Shown piece after piece: positions 45,121 through 53,263 of a DNA stretch of 64,000 nucleotides. The stretch spans positions 1 through 64,000 of the forward strand of contig JAFGTF010000080.1 in NCBI GenBank assembly GCA_016934265.1, in the 5' to 3' direction. Numbering within the stretch: position 1 is the first letter of the stretch; each line of letters begins with the position of its first letter. Below the pieces are notes generated by a model. It did not search any database. It saw nothing but the letters and a program-made list of their open reading frames with translations, and had not been told where the DNA came from. The position numbers and the translations under genes were made by a program. The DNA is from Spirochaetota bacterium. GTDB taxonomy: Bacteria; Spirochaetota; B62-G9; DRHN01.

Positions 45121-45714
45121 GTGAAACGCGACAGACTTCGTATGCAGATATCGTTTATCCTGGAAATCGACGGGCTGAAGGACGTTTTTCGTCGGACTCG
45201 CCTGACGAACGGATCCAGAAGGGAAAACGACGCCGAACACTCCTGGCATATATCGCTCATGGCCCTGCTGCTTTCGGAATACGCCGACGACGAGGGTGTC
45301 GATATCTTTCGTTCCGTCAGGATGCTTCTCATTCACGACATCGTCGAGATAGACGCCGGCGACACCTTCGCCTATGACGAAGAGGGATACAGGGACAAGT
45401 CCAGCCGGGAAAAAGAGGCGGCCGCGCGTATATTCGCCCTCCTACCCGGCGATCAGGCGAAAGAGTTACGCGGGCTGTGGGAGGAGTTCGAAAAACGAAA
45501 AACCCCCGACGCCCGCTTTGCCGCCGCGATGGACGTCTTTCAGCCGGTATTGCTGAATTACGAGACGCAGGGGGTTACATGGAAGAGTCACGGTGTCAGC
45601 CGCTCGCAGGTTATGAAGCGGATCGAGACGATCAGGGACGGATCGGAGGCGCTCTACAGACACGCCGCCGCTCTCGTGGACGACGCGGTACGCCGGGGAT
45701 ACCTCGAGGGATAA
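45121..45714 (+). CDS. HD-domain phosphohydrolase (YfbR/HDDC2-like)
   Basis: 197 residues from GTG 45121 (AGGGGAAAAAGAG upstream). An ATG at 45103 is also in frame but poorly preceded. HD-domain metal ligands are seen as ENDAEHSWHISLMAL (His) and LLIHDIVEIDAGDTFAYD (HD and later Asp), with RFAAAMDVFQPVLLNYE (Asp) at the end. This is the arrangement of 5'-deoxynucleotidases and of the HDDC2 group. Likely a cytosolic nucleotide phosphatase; substrate preference is not known. Transcribed alone and convergent with the MFS gene. Confidence 0.9.
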   Translation: MKRDRLRMQISFILEIDGLKDVFRRTRLTNGSRRENDAEHSWHISLMALLLSEYADDEGVDIFRSVRMLLIHDIVEIDAGDTFAYDEEGYRDKSSREKEAAARIFALLPGDQAKELRGLWEEFEKRKTPDARFAAAMDVFQPVLLNYETQGVTWKSHGVSRSQVMKRIETIRDGSEALYRHAAALVDDAVRRGYLEG

Positions 45715-46087
45715 CAACCGCGCTACAGGACCGGATAGGAAGAAATGAGAAATTTGTTGTTTTGGAGATAAAGCGATTCGATGAAGCGAAGCTTCACCAT
45801 GGACCGAAGACGCCGTTCTAAACCGGGGGTTGGAAACGTGTATAGGGGGCGAGGGGATTAATAAAACTCTTGGCAGGCTAGAAAACCGGCAACTGCACCG
45901 AATATACGCCTCATTTCGACTGGACAGACCGCGTGAATGTTGTCCCGAACTCTATCCTCAGGGAGAGGTCCTCGATAATCTCGCGCTGTATGAATAATCA
46001 GCGCGCATTCGCGGCACCCTTTATTGTAATCATGATAGTAAAGAAATACGGCATGTGCGTTTCCCTCTCTTGCTTACAAATGCTCTC
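45715..46087. other. Intergenic interval between convergent genes
   Basis: 373 bp between the HD-domain gene and the MFS transporter gene. No stable terminator, repeat or coding motif was recognised. Confidence 0.4.
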
Positions 46088-47389
46088 TCAACCGCTTTTC
46101 TCCCCGCCTATGGGCGACTCTTTAAGTAAAAGACCTATCACGAGGTTTACTGCAGACAGGCCGATAAACAGCACCATGAACGGCACGAGCGTGATGTTTT
46201 CGGCCGCGGTGCGCGCATCGGCGAGGGCCTGGACTGTGACGTTTCCGAACAGGGCCATGAGAACGATGAACACGATCCCGGACAGCTGGCCGGAGAGCAG
46301 TATCATTCCCTGGGAAGTCGATTCCGGGACCGGACTGCTTACCTCGGCGGCGTATTGAAACCCAACGGGTGCCGCCCCCATGAGAAAGAACCCGAACACC
46401 GCGCTCGATGCCAGAAGTAATATGAACTCATGGAAAAAGGTCAGGCCGGCGAGACCGGGCATGAGACAGGCGAGGCATATCACGAGCACACTCTTTCTTT
46501 TTTTCAACTTGTCGGATATGACCGGAAGAACGATGGCGCCGAGGATCCCGGCAATCAGCATACCCGCTCCCACATTCCCGGCCTCGTTTCCGCCGACCAG
46601 ATACCCCTTCTGCGCGAGAATCAGGTCGATGAACGTAGTGATGGTGTTGAATATCCCGAGCCCGATAAAAAACAGAAGGAGAAGAAGCACCATGTCCCGT
46701 TTTGTGAAAAGGTGCCGTATGCCGTAAAACGCACCTATTTTCTCGTCCCGGGGGAGGTTTTGGGCGGTTCTATCCGGCCCGTTTCTTGCGATCAAAAGAA
46801 ACAGCACTGCGGACGCGACGGATATCCATCCATATACTTTCAGCATGGACTGTACGGCGCCCATCGTAAGCTGCGACGACCCTGCAGGTAAAAACCCGCG
46901 TGCGAGCGGCCCGGTGAACGCCATCGCAAGAACGATTCCTATGAACTGCGCAAGAGTCGGGATTCCGGACGCCGTTGCTCTCTCTTCAAGCGGAAACCAA
47001 TCCGCGGCGACCTTTGTTATCGCGTTCAGAATGAACGGTTGCGCCACGGCTATCCCGCACTGCATAACTATCACCAACACGAGATCACCGGCGAAGACCC
47101 CTCTCAGGTACCCGAAGAGTCCCATGAGCACAGCGCCGATACCGACGCCCGCGTGTATCCCCATCTTTTCGATGATGATCGAGGCGGGTATGGACACGAG
47201 AAGGTATACCGCCATAAACGAAAGCGAGAGAAAGAGGATCCAGAATGCGCTGGTATCGTAGAGCGAAATGCATTCCACCGTTATCGGTGCGAAGGTAATC
47301 CAGTTGAGCTGGATGACTATACTGATTAGAGAAAACACACCGAGAACGACCCAGCGATATCCCCGGGCCGGTGAGTTTTTTTCCGCCAT
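46088..47389 (-). CDS. Major facilitator superfamily transporter
   Basis: 433 residues with about 12 hydrophobic helices. The N-terminus WVVLGVFSLISIVIQLNWIT and LLVSIPASIIIEKMGIHAGV (the loop 2-3 region, with a degenerate G-x3-D-x-G-type motif) identify the fold. The second half begins after a charged loop (GPDRTAQNLPRDEKIGAFYG). The general form resembles the FLVCR/DIRC2-like and nitrate/oxalate antiporter groups, but the substrate is unknown. A TTGTAA/TAAAAT promoter is located upstream, and GAAAGGAGG precedes ATG. Confidence 0.92.
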   Translation of the reverse strand: MAEKNSPARGYRWVVLGVFSLISIVIQLNWITFAPITVECISLYDTSAFWILFLSLSFMAVYLLVSIPASIIIEKMGIHAGVGIGAVLMGLFGYLRGVFAGDLVLVIVMQCGIAVAQPFILNAITKVAADWFPLEERATASGIPTLAQFIGIVLAMAFTGPLARGFLPAGSSQLTMGAVQSMLKVYGWISVASAVLFLLIARNGPDRTAQNLPRDEKIGAFYGIRHLFTKRDMVLLLLLFFIGLGIFNTITTFIDLILAQKGYLVGGNEAGNVGAGMLIAGILGAIVLPVISDKLKKRKSVLVICLACLMPGLAGLTFFHEFILLLASSAVFGFFLMGAAPVGFQYAAEVSSPVPESTSQGMILLSGQLSGIVFIVLMALFGNVTVQALADARTAAENITLVPFMVLFIGLSAVNLVIGLLLKESPIGGEKSG

Positions 47390-47430
47390 TCATTCCTCCT
47401 TTCTGCAAGCAGGCCGAAAATATAAGTTCT

Positions 47431-47459
47431 ATTTTACATTATTGAAATACTATTTACAA
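47431..47459 (-). promoter_or_regulatory. Promoter of the MFS transporter gene
   Basis: Minus strand TTGTAA (47459-47454), 17 bp, TAAAAT (47436-47431). It ends 41 nt before ATG 47389. Confidence 0.6.
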
Positions 47460-47604
47460 TCACTCTCCAGGGTACAAGAAAACCAAAACGATCGATGAGG
47501 GTATGTATTTTCAGGCCGCCTTTAATAACGGCCGACGGCATTGGTTCCTTCTTTACAAGATAATTGTTGCATCAGCTGATTGTTTCGTGGTAGGATCTCC
47601 CCTC

Positions 47605-48111
47605 ATGGAAGCGAAGAAAAAAGAGTTCGTAGAGCTGTTGAAATCTCTGAGAGACTACTACGGCCCCTACCACGACCATAAAGAGACGACGGCTTGGGTC
47701 GCGACGGTGGCATTCGTTTCCATCTGCTCCGTCATGCTCCTTACCCCTGGTATCCTGAGGGGATTGTACAAGAACTGGTACAATCTGCTTTCGGTATCGG
47801 TCGCTTTCACCCTCTTGTCCGGTCTTTTCTTCTGCTTCGTCTTCAATCAGTTCAGAAGACGGGAATTTGCGAACAATACCGTTATCGCGTCCACCAACAT
47901 CATATCGAAGATACTGGACAACGACCGGCTCAAGCTCGATCTGAAGAAGGGTGAATTCAACGGAACCCTCCTGCCGAAGGCGCTCATCGACGAGTACATG
48001 CTCATCGAAGGGCGGCGATGCGTCATAGGATCCGAAATCGTCTCCTACTGTATCCTCTTCGTCTTTTACCTCGGCGTGCTGGTAAAGATCATGTTCTTGT
48101 TCTACGGGTAA
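47605..48111 (+). CDS. Hypothetical membrane protein
   Basis: 168 residues from ATG 47605 (GGTAGGATC upstream). Three membrane segments are likely: TTAWVATVAFVSICSVMLL (about 28-46), LLSVSVAFTLLSGLFFCFVF (about 61-80) and IVSYCILFVFYLGVLVKIMF near the C-terminus. The soluble part between the second and third (NTVIASTNIISKILDNDRLK ... LLPKALIDEYM) is helical. The N-terminal YYGPYHDHKE is His/Tyr-rich. No family was recognised. It starts 215 nt from the divergent MFS gene and converges on the DMT transporter with a 3-nt gap. Confidence 0.7.
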   Translation: MEAKKKEFVELLKSLRDYYGPYHDHKETTAWVATVAFVSICSVMLLTPGILRGLYKNWYNLLSVSVAFTLLSGLFFCFVFNQFRRREFANNTVIASTNIISKILDNDRLKLDLKKGEFNGTLLPKALIDEYMLIEGRRCVIGSEIVSYCILFVFYLGVLVKIMFLFYG

Positions 48112-48114
48112 CTT

Positions 48115-49041
48115 CTATATCCCGCTTCTTTCATCCCTGCTCCGCCTTCTGACAGAGCGAAGCTGTACAAGTACCGCTCCCGCCCCTGAGACAGCTATCC
48201 CTGCGACCTGTTTTACCGACAGAGCTTCTCCGAGAAAGACCCAGGCGAGCACAGCCACCTGGAACAGCATCGTGTTATTGATGATGCTCGATTCCAGCGC
48301 CTGCAGGGTCCGCAGCGTATGATTCCATATAGTAAATGCAAAGGCCGTATTGACCACCGCAAGCAGGAGAATGATGACCCAGTCTTGTAACCGAAAAGAG
48401 GGCGGCCCATTCGTCACGATTCCGGATATGAGCAGCAATAACGAGCCGAACCCCATGCTGAGCACAGTGACGATAAGGGGAGGGATGCGTTTTTCACGAT
48501 TGATGCTTCGCCCTAACACCGAGGATCCCGCATTTACCAGTACGCCGAACAGAACGACCACGAGACCGAGAAGACTTCCGCCTCGCGCCTGCAGGGGAAA
48601 GAAGTAGACGAAAAGCCCTGCGGCGAACAGCAGGATACCGAGCCATTTCATTACGGTCGGTCTTTCGGAGAGAAGCGCCATCCCTGAAAAAACTACGATG
48701 AACGGGGTAAAGCTGAGAAGGAGGCTCACCGTTACCGCCGGGAGCAGAGACAGCCCGATGAAGGACGCTCCCTGTGTACAGGTATAGAACAGCACACCGA
48801 GAGTGAGCACCCGGAGCCATTCGCGAGTACCGAGCGCCCGTACGGCTCTCATTCGTTCGGGAGAGAAAACGACAAACGGCAGGAGCACGATAAATGCGAT
48901 GAAGTATCGCAAGCCTGCAAAGAGAAGCACCGGCATATGCTTCAAGCCGGTTTTAATGAGCACGAACGACGAGGACCAGAGGACCGTCACCAAAACGGCC
49001 AGAAGTATTGCGCTGACATGCCCGTGTTTCCTCTTCACCAT
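48115..49041 (-). CDS. DMT-family (EamA-domain) transporter
   Basis: 308 residues with ten predicted helices in two EamA repeats. Each repeat opens characteristically: AILLAVLVTVLWSSSFVLIK with LKHMPVLLFAGLRYFIAFI, and LVVVLFGVLVNAGSSVLGRS. The second repeat has TAFAFTIWNHTLRTLQALES and FLGEALSVKQVAG. Exporter of a small metabolite or amino acid; specificity is not predictable. RBS AAAAGGCG. The C-terminal tail is Arg-rich (VQLRSVRRRSRDERS), consistent with the cytosolic side. Confidence 0.93.
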   Translation of the reverse strand: MVKRKHGHVSAILLAVLVTVLWSSSFVLIKTGLKHMPVLLFAGLRYFIAFIVLLPFVVFSPERMRAVRALGTREWLRVLTLGVLFYTCTQGASFIGLSLLPAVTVSLLLSFTPFIVVFSGMALLSERPTVMKWLGILLFAAGLFVYFFPLQARGGSLLGLVVVLFGVLVNAGSSVLGRSINREKRIPPLIVTVLSMGFGSLLLLISGIVTNGPPSFRLQDWVIILLLAVVNTAFAFTIWNHTLRTLQALESSIINNTMLFQVAVLAWVFLGEALSVKQVAGIAVSGAGAVLVQLRSVRRRSRDERSGI

Positions 49042-49193
49042 TCGGCGCCTTTTAAATATTTTTCGTGGACGGAGGCTTTTCGAACTATTATTACATTACA
49101 ATACAACCCGGGAGAAAAAAAGGTCAAGGGGGTTGTGCGGGCCGGCAGCAGCATGCGGACCCGGCGATACAAGCAGCGTAACGGAGCGGGTTC

Positions 49194-49691
49194 ATGAAAC
49201 AGTATGCAACCTATATCTCAAAGGCAAAAAAACTCGGTGCCGAGGATGCGAAAATCATCTCGACGGAGAGTGTAATAACCGCCGAGTGGGTGAGACTCAA
49301 ATGTCAGTACGGCTGCGGAGGCTACGGGACCTGCCTCACCTGCCCTCCCCACTCACCGACCCCCGAGCAGACAAGAAACGCCCTCTCTTCATACACACAC
49401 GCTGTACTCGTTCATGGCAGGGACTACCGTCAGCTTAGAGATATCGTCGCCACGCTCGAGAGGGATGTTTTTCTCGACGGCTACTATAAGGCTTTCAGCA
49501 TGGGCGCGGGTCCGTGCGAGCTATGCAATACGTGTCCCACACAATGCAAAAAGCCGTACCGCGCGAGACCGTCCATGGAGGCATGCGGCATCGACGTATA
49601 CAGCACGGTGAGAAACAACGGGTTCTTCATAGAAGTGGTCAAAGACCAGAACTGCGAGTGCAACTACTACGGTATCGTGCTCATCGAGTAG
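49194..49691 (+). CDS. DUF2284 metal-binding protein
   Basis: 165 residues, Cys-rich. The conserved pattern is CQYGCGGYGTCLTCPPHSPT (residues about 38-57), then SMGAGPCELCNTCPTQCKKP and RPSMEACGIDVYS, matching DUF2284 proteins thought to bind metal or Fe-S clusters. The C-terminal CECNYYGIVLIE ends the family domain. No partner is encoded nearby. Function unknown; the many Cys suggest a cytosolic redox or metal-handling role typical of anaerobes. RBS GGAGCGGG precedes ATG. Confidence 0.88.
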   Translation: MKQYATYISKAKKLGAEDAKIISTESVITAEWVRLKCQYGCGGYGTCLTCPPHSPTPEQTRNALSSYTHAVLVHGRDYRQLRDIVATLERDVFLDGYYKAFSMGAGPCELCNTCPTQCKKPYRARPSMEACGIDVYSTVRNNGFFIEVVKDQNCECNYYGIVLIE

Positions 49692-49826
49692 CCGCCGCTT
49701 TCAGGTTCCGTCGATCAGGGTCTTCATTTAACATACCGATACCGCCGCTGGAAAAAAAAAGACGTTTCTTGCATCCTTTTTTCGGTTTTCCACGTTATTA
49801 CAGTAACCAGAGGATAGTGCCGCAGC

Positions 49827-50333
49827 ATGAGCCACGACAACGGGTTTGAAACCTTTTTTAAAAGGCACCAGAACATCGTGTACAGGGTAATACTGGGATA
49901 TGTGCGGGAGTGTGAGACCGCGGAGGACCTCACGGTCGAGGCGTTTATGAAGGTGTTCGAAAGGTGGGACCGGGTCAGGACAATGAAGAGCCCGGAGGGA
50001 TACCTTGTGAGAACTGGAATCAATTGCGCCAAGACGTTCTTGAGAGGGCAAAGAAGGCAATGCGATGTGGCGGTGACCGGTAGGGAGAGCGGCGGAAAAC
50101 GGGATTCGCCGGAACTCCTTTTTTTCAGAAACGAAAAACGAAGGGAGATAGAAAAAGCCCTCCTCGGTATCACCCAAAGGGAGCGAAACGTTATCATCAT
50201 GAAAGACATGGGGGGACGTACACTCGCGGAAATTTCACACATGCTGGGCATCAAGCTCCCCACCGTCAAGTCCCTGTACAGAAGAGGCAAGAAAAAACTC
50301 GTACGAAAGTTGGGATTCTCCAATGAGACATGA
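49827..50333 (+). CDS. ECF-type RNA polymerase sigma factor
   Basis: 168 residues. Sigma-2 region: FETFFKRHQNIVYRVILGYV then ECETAEDLTVEAFMKVFERW (the -10 recognition helix). Sigma-4 region: IEKALLGITQRERNVIIMKD and LAEISHMLGIKLPTVKSLYR (helix-turn-helix for the -35). The linker is about 45 residues. It overlaps the next gene, a single-span membrane protein, by 11 nt: the usual sigma/anti-sigma layout. It should direct transcription of an envelope-stress regulon, possibly including its own operon. Confidence 0.93.
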   Translation: MSHDNGFETFFKRHQNIVYRVILGYVRECETAEDLTVEAFMKVFERWDRVRTMKSPEGYLVRTGINCAKTFLRGQRRQCDVAVTGRESGGKRDSPELLFFRNEKRREIEKALLGITQRERNVIIMKDMGGRTLAEISHMLGIKLPTVKSLYRRGKKKLVRKLGFSNET

Positions 50334-50805
50334 AGAGGTGCTGGACTGGATCGACAGCGCGGACGCATACGCGCTTCGCAGGCCCCCTGCTGCGCTACAG
50401 GACACACTCGACCGGGACAGGGAGACGAAGCGGTACTACGAGCTTTCAGTCATGCTCGCCGGCCCGAAACGCGAGGTCGACCTCCTGAAAAGGTTCGAAC
50501 ATGCAGCCGCCGCGGAAAAAGGCGTGAACCGAGAAACAAAACAAGCGTCGCGTCTATTATTCGCAGCCGGGGCCGCAGCCTTTGCAGCGCTGGCGGTACT
50601 TCTCGTCACCCTGTTACCCGACAGTCGGAAAAGCGGCAGTATAGATACGGCGACCTATCGCGCCTCCTCTTTGGAGCTCACCTATGACATAGCGAACGAC
50701 TTCGGTATTTCGGACGCCGAACCAGCAGACGGTAAAACGATGGGTGATACCATTTTCCTTGCAACGGACGCGCTCGACTACTGCTATGCGGTATCACTAT
50801 TTTGA
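50323..50805 (+). CDS. Putative anti-sigma factor (single-span membrane protein)
   Basis: 160 residues with no family motif recognised. The N-terminal cytoplasmic part (MRHEEVLDWIDSADAYALRR, helical and charged) precedes one membrane span (LLFAAGAAAFAALAVLLVTL, about residues 83-104) and a periplasmic tail of about 55 residues. The topology and the 11-nt overlap with the sigma gene are what an anti-sigma factor would have. The zinc-binding HxxxCxxC of ZAS anti-sigmas is absent, so it would be a divergent type. The role is inferred from position. Confidence 0.65.
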   Translation: MRHEEVLDWIDSADAYALRRPPAALQDTLDRDRETKRYYELSVMLAGPKREVDLLKRFEHAAAAEKGVNRETKQASRLLFAAGAAAFAALAVLLVTLLPDSRKSGSIDTATYRASSLELTYDIANDFGISDAEPADGKTMGDTIFLATDALDYCYAVSLF

Positions 50806-50827
50806 AGAACACGACAAGGAGAGGAAG

Positions 50828-51403
50828 ATGAACCTTAAACGAATATTTTACACTGCGTTTGTCCTGGTTCTTTTATGCAGCGGTACTGCTGCAACGGCGA
50901 AAGACAGGCCGAAACCAAGACAGTGCCAGCCTTTGGAAAGACACCCGATGCAGCCGGGAACGGGCCACGGCTACATGGAAATCATCGACAGGCTTGCAGG
51001 CACGGACAGCATTAAAAGAAAGTACCATATCGAGAACCAGCGGGTTTATCTCGATGCAAAACAGGAAGCGCTCGACTATCAGGAGAAGCAGCAGGAGCTT
51101 CGCCGAAGGCTCTTCGACCTCGCAAGAGGCTACGACTCAAACCCTGCGAAGAACAGAGCCGAGATAATCGACGTGCTCGAAGAGATGCAGCAAAACCAGC
51201 AGGCGCTTGAGGCCATCCAGGAGAAAGCGATGGAACGTATCCGCGCCCTCCACGAGGAAGAGAGAAAAAAGATACAGAAGGCGGTGGAAGCGGAGATCAA
51301 TAAATTAAAGACTGACAAGGATGAGATGAAACGGTTTGTCGAAGCGCTGCAGCAGTTTTTCCCTCCCCCATCCCAGATGGACGCACCGCCGGACGATATG
51401 TAG
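50828..51403 (+). CDS. Exported helical protein, Spy/CpxP-like (heavy-metal-sensor type)
   Basis: 191 residues from ATG 50828 (GGAGAGGAAG upstream). A signal peptide (IFYTAFVLVLLCSGTAATAK) is followed by a long, charged alpha-helical region (QRVYLDAKQEALDYQEKQQE, AEIIDVLEEMQQNQQALEAI, EEERKKIQKAVEAEINKLKT) with heptad character, and a Pro-rich end. The size and helical pattern resemble periplasmic Spy/CpxP or CnrX-type sensors, which sit beside sigma/anti-sigma pairs. The assignment is by topology and context, not by conserved LTxxQ motifs, which are not obvious here. Confidence 0.65.
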   Translation: MNLKRIFYTAFVLVLLCSGTAATAKDRPKPRQCQPLERHPMQPGTGHGYMEIIDRLAGTDSIKRKYHIENQRVYLDAKQEALDYQEKQQELRRRLFDLARGYDSNPAKNRAEIIDVLEEMQQNQQALEAIQEKAMERIRALHEEERKKIQKAVEAEINKLKTDKDEMKRFVEALQQFFPPPSQMDAPPDDM

Positions 51404-51434
51404 CCGGCCGTGATATTTTTATGTATCGGAATAA

Positions 51435-51466
51435 GGGGCCCCGTAACGGCGCTTCGGGGCCTTTTT
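51435..51466 (+). terminator. Rho-independent terminator of the sigma-factor operon
   Basis: GGCCCCG (51437-51443) pairs with CGGGGCC (51455-51461) around an 11-nt loop, followed by TTTTT. It is 30 nt past the stop codon. Confidence 0.8.
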
Positions 51467-51569
51467 GTACGCCGCCCGTCATGCCGGTTCTTATTCGGGA
51501 TCTTCCTTCAAGTTTACGTACCGCTCACACGTAGATACGGATATATTAGTAGGATGAGGCCGGTGTGAG

Positions 51570-52501
51570 ATGATAGTGTCCGCGAGCAGAAGAACCGACA
51601 TCCCCGCGTTTTATTCGAAATGGCTTATTAAAAGGCTCGAGGAGGGGTATGTGCTCGTCCGAAACCCCATAAATCCCCGCCTCATCAGCAGGATCCCGCT
51701 GCTGCCGGATGCCGCCGAGTTCATCGTCTTCTGGACAAAGAACCCCGCACCCATGCTGCCCTGGCTCGACCGGATCGACCGTTTCTCGATCCCCTACTAT
51801 TTCCTATTCACGGTCACGCCGTACCCGAAGGAGCTTGAGCGAAATCTTCCCGAAAAGCACGCGATCGTCGAGTCCTTTCGCCTGCTATCGGAGAGAATAG
51901 GACAAAAAAAACAATCTGGCGGTACGATCCTATCATACTCTCCGAGAGCTTCGATGCGGTATATCATAAAACCCGCTTCGAGAACCTCTGCGCCCGTTTC
52001 GAGGGCGCTACCGAGCGCTCCATTATAAGCTACCTGGACATGTACAAGAAATGCGAGCGGCGCCTTTTGGGGCTCGGGATCCGTCAGCCGGGGGTCCGGG
52101 AGAAAACCGACATCGCCGGGGCTTTGCGGCGCATTGCCGCAAAGTACGGTATCGGCGTACAGTCGTGCGCCGAGGATTTCGATCAATCCGACGCAGGCGT
52201 TGAGAACGGTAAATGCGTCGACGACGGCCTGATATCCGATATCGTCGGGAAACCGGTATCCGTTTGCCGTGACCGTACTCAAAGAAAGCGGTGCAACTGC
52301 GTGGAAAGTGTCGATATAGGCTCATACGACACCTGCACCGGCGGGTGTCTCTACTGTTATGCGAACAGCGATCCCGTACGCTCCAGGCGAAACAACGCCG
52401 CTCACGATCCAGCCTCCGGACTCCTTTACGGAGAAATCGGCCCTAACGACCGTATCGTCGAACGGGAGATAAGAAGCATGACGGTGGAAAAACAGGTTTG
52501 A
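51570..52501 (+). pseudogene. DUF1848 protein, frameshifted at an A8 run
   Basis: The first frame encodes MIVSASRRTDIPAFYSKW, PINPRLISRIPLLPDAAEFI and IVFWTKNPAPMLPWLDRI, the diagnostic start of DUF1848. Homology stops at the A8 run 51904-51911. The -1 frame then continues the family as WRYDPIILSESFDAVYHKTR, ISYLDMYKKCERRLLGLGI and, at the C-terminus, SVDIGSYDTCTGGCLYCYAN (Cys cluster), ending at TGA 52499-52501. Together about 310 residues, the normal length. One extra A is the simplest cause, so it may be a sequencing error, a true mutation or slippage-dependent expression. The family is of unknown function, with an Fe-S-like Cys cluster. Confidence 0.88.
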
Positions 52502-52522
52502 ATTCACAATGGAGGAACCGTG

Positions 52523-52852
52523 ATGAACAACGCCCTACAGATTGTTGCCGATTTCAACGACAAACACGGATTGCGTATGGACGCCCGCGTGTGCCTCTTA
52601 GACCTCATATCCGAGACCGGCGAGCTTGCAAAGGAGTTCCTCACCCTGACCGGCTACGGAAAGGCCGGTTTTATAAAAGGAAACGGATGGACAAAGGAGC
52701 TTGGAGACCTCTCTTATAGTCTACTCTCTCTTGCACACGAGACCGGAACGGATCTCGACAACGCGCTTCAGCGGGCCCTGAGCAAATACGAGAAACGAAT
52801 AAAAAAAGGCCAAAACCCCGGCTCCGGCGCGCCGAACGCCGGGGGAGCCTGA
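52523..52852 (+). CDS. MazG-like nucleotide pyrophosphohydrolase
   Basis: 109 residues (ATG 52523; GTG 52520 directly before it is also possible; GGAGGAACCG upstream). All-alpha NTP pyrophosphatase features: LLDLISETGELAKEF (ExxE metal helix) and WTKELGDLSYSLLSLAHETG (ExxD helix), followed by LDNALQRALSKYEKRI. The size fits the single-domain MazG-like group that hydrolyses nucleoside triphosphates to monophosphates, for pool cleansing. The Gly/Pro-rich tail is unstructured. It lies 21 nt after the DUF1848 frame. Confidence 0.88.
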   Translation: MNNALQIVADFNDKHGLRMDARVCLLDLISETGELAKEFLTLTGYGKAGFIKGNGWTKELGDLSYSLLSLAHETGTDLDNALQRALSKYEKRIKKGQNPGSGAPNAGGA

Positions 52853-53240
52853 GCCACGGCCGCAGGCCGCCGGATCCCCGGAAAATCACGGTAAATCATG
52901 ATCATATACGGAACCCGAAAGCTATCCCATCGGGATACAGAATCGTCTTATACTGCAAATTGAGGGGTGCGGAATAATGGGAAAAGAACGCATGCCCGGC
53001 AGGGGAACGGTACCGGCACAGAAGGGGTGCATGGCGCATCCGCCGAAGATGTTCATTACCTCGTTATAGATAAAAATAAAACCAACCTTCCGTACGATCC
53101 TCCTGAAAAGGCATTCTTTTCGTACTCGATCGTTCAGGTTCCCGCAATTATTGCTGTGAGGGCAACGACCACTGTAGACCTGACGCCGCCGGGTGCAAGC
53201 CGTAAAAAATGGTGACAACCCGTTAACGATACTGTATAAT
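52853..53240 (+). promoter_or_regulatory. Upstream region and promoter of the binding-protein/kinase/receiver unit
   Basis: GTGACA (53212-53217), 17 bp, TATAAT (53235-53240) give a good sigma-70 promoter, with the start site about 15 nt before ATG 53264. The 360 bp before it contain no recognised gene. Confidence 0.65.
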
Positions 53241-53263
53241 CTGACAAATATATTTCTTTTTCG

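Noticed and set aside
51570-52501. Programmed -1 frameshifting in the DUF1848 gene
   Set aside because: The A8 run could slip, but the family is normally a single frame and no stimulatory structure was evident, so a plain indel is preferred until reads are checked.
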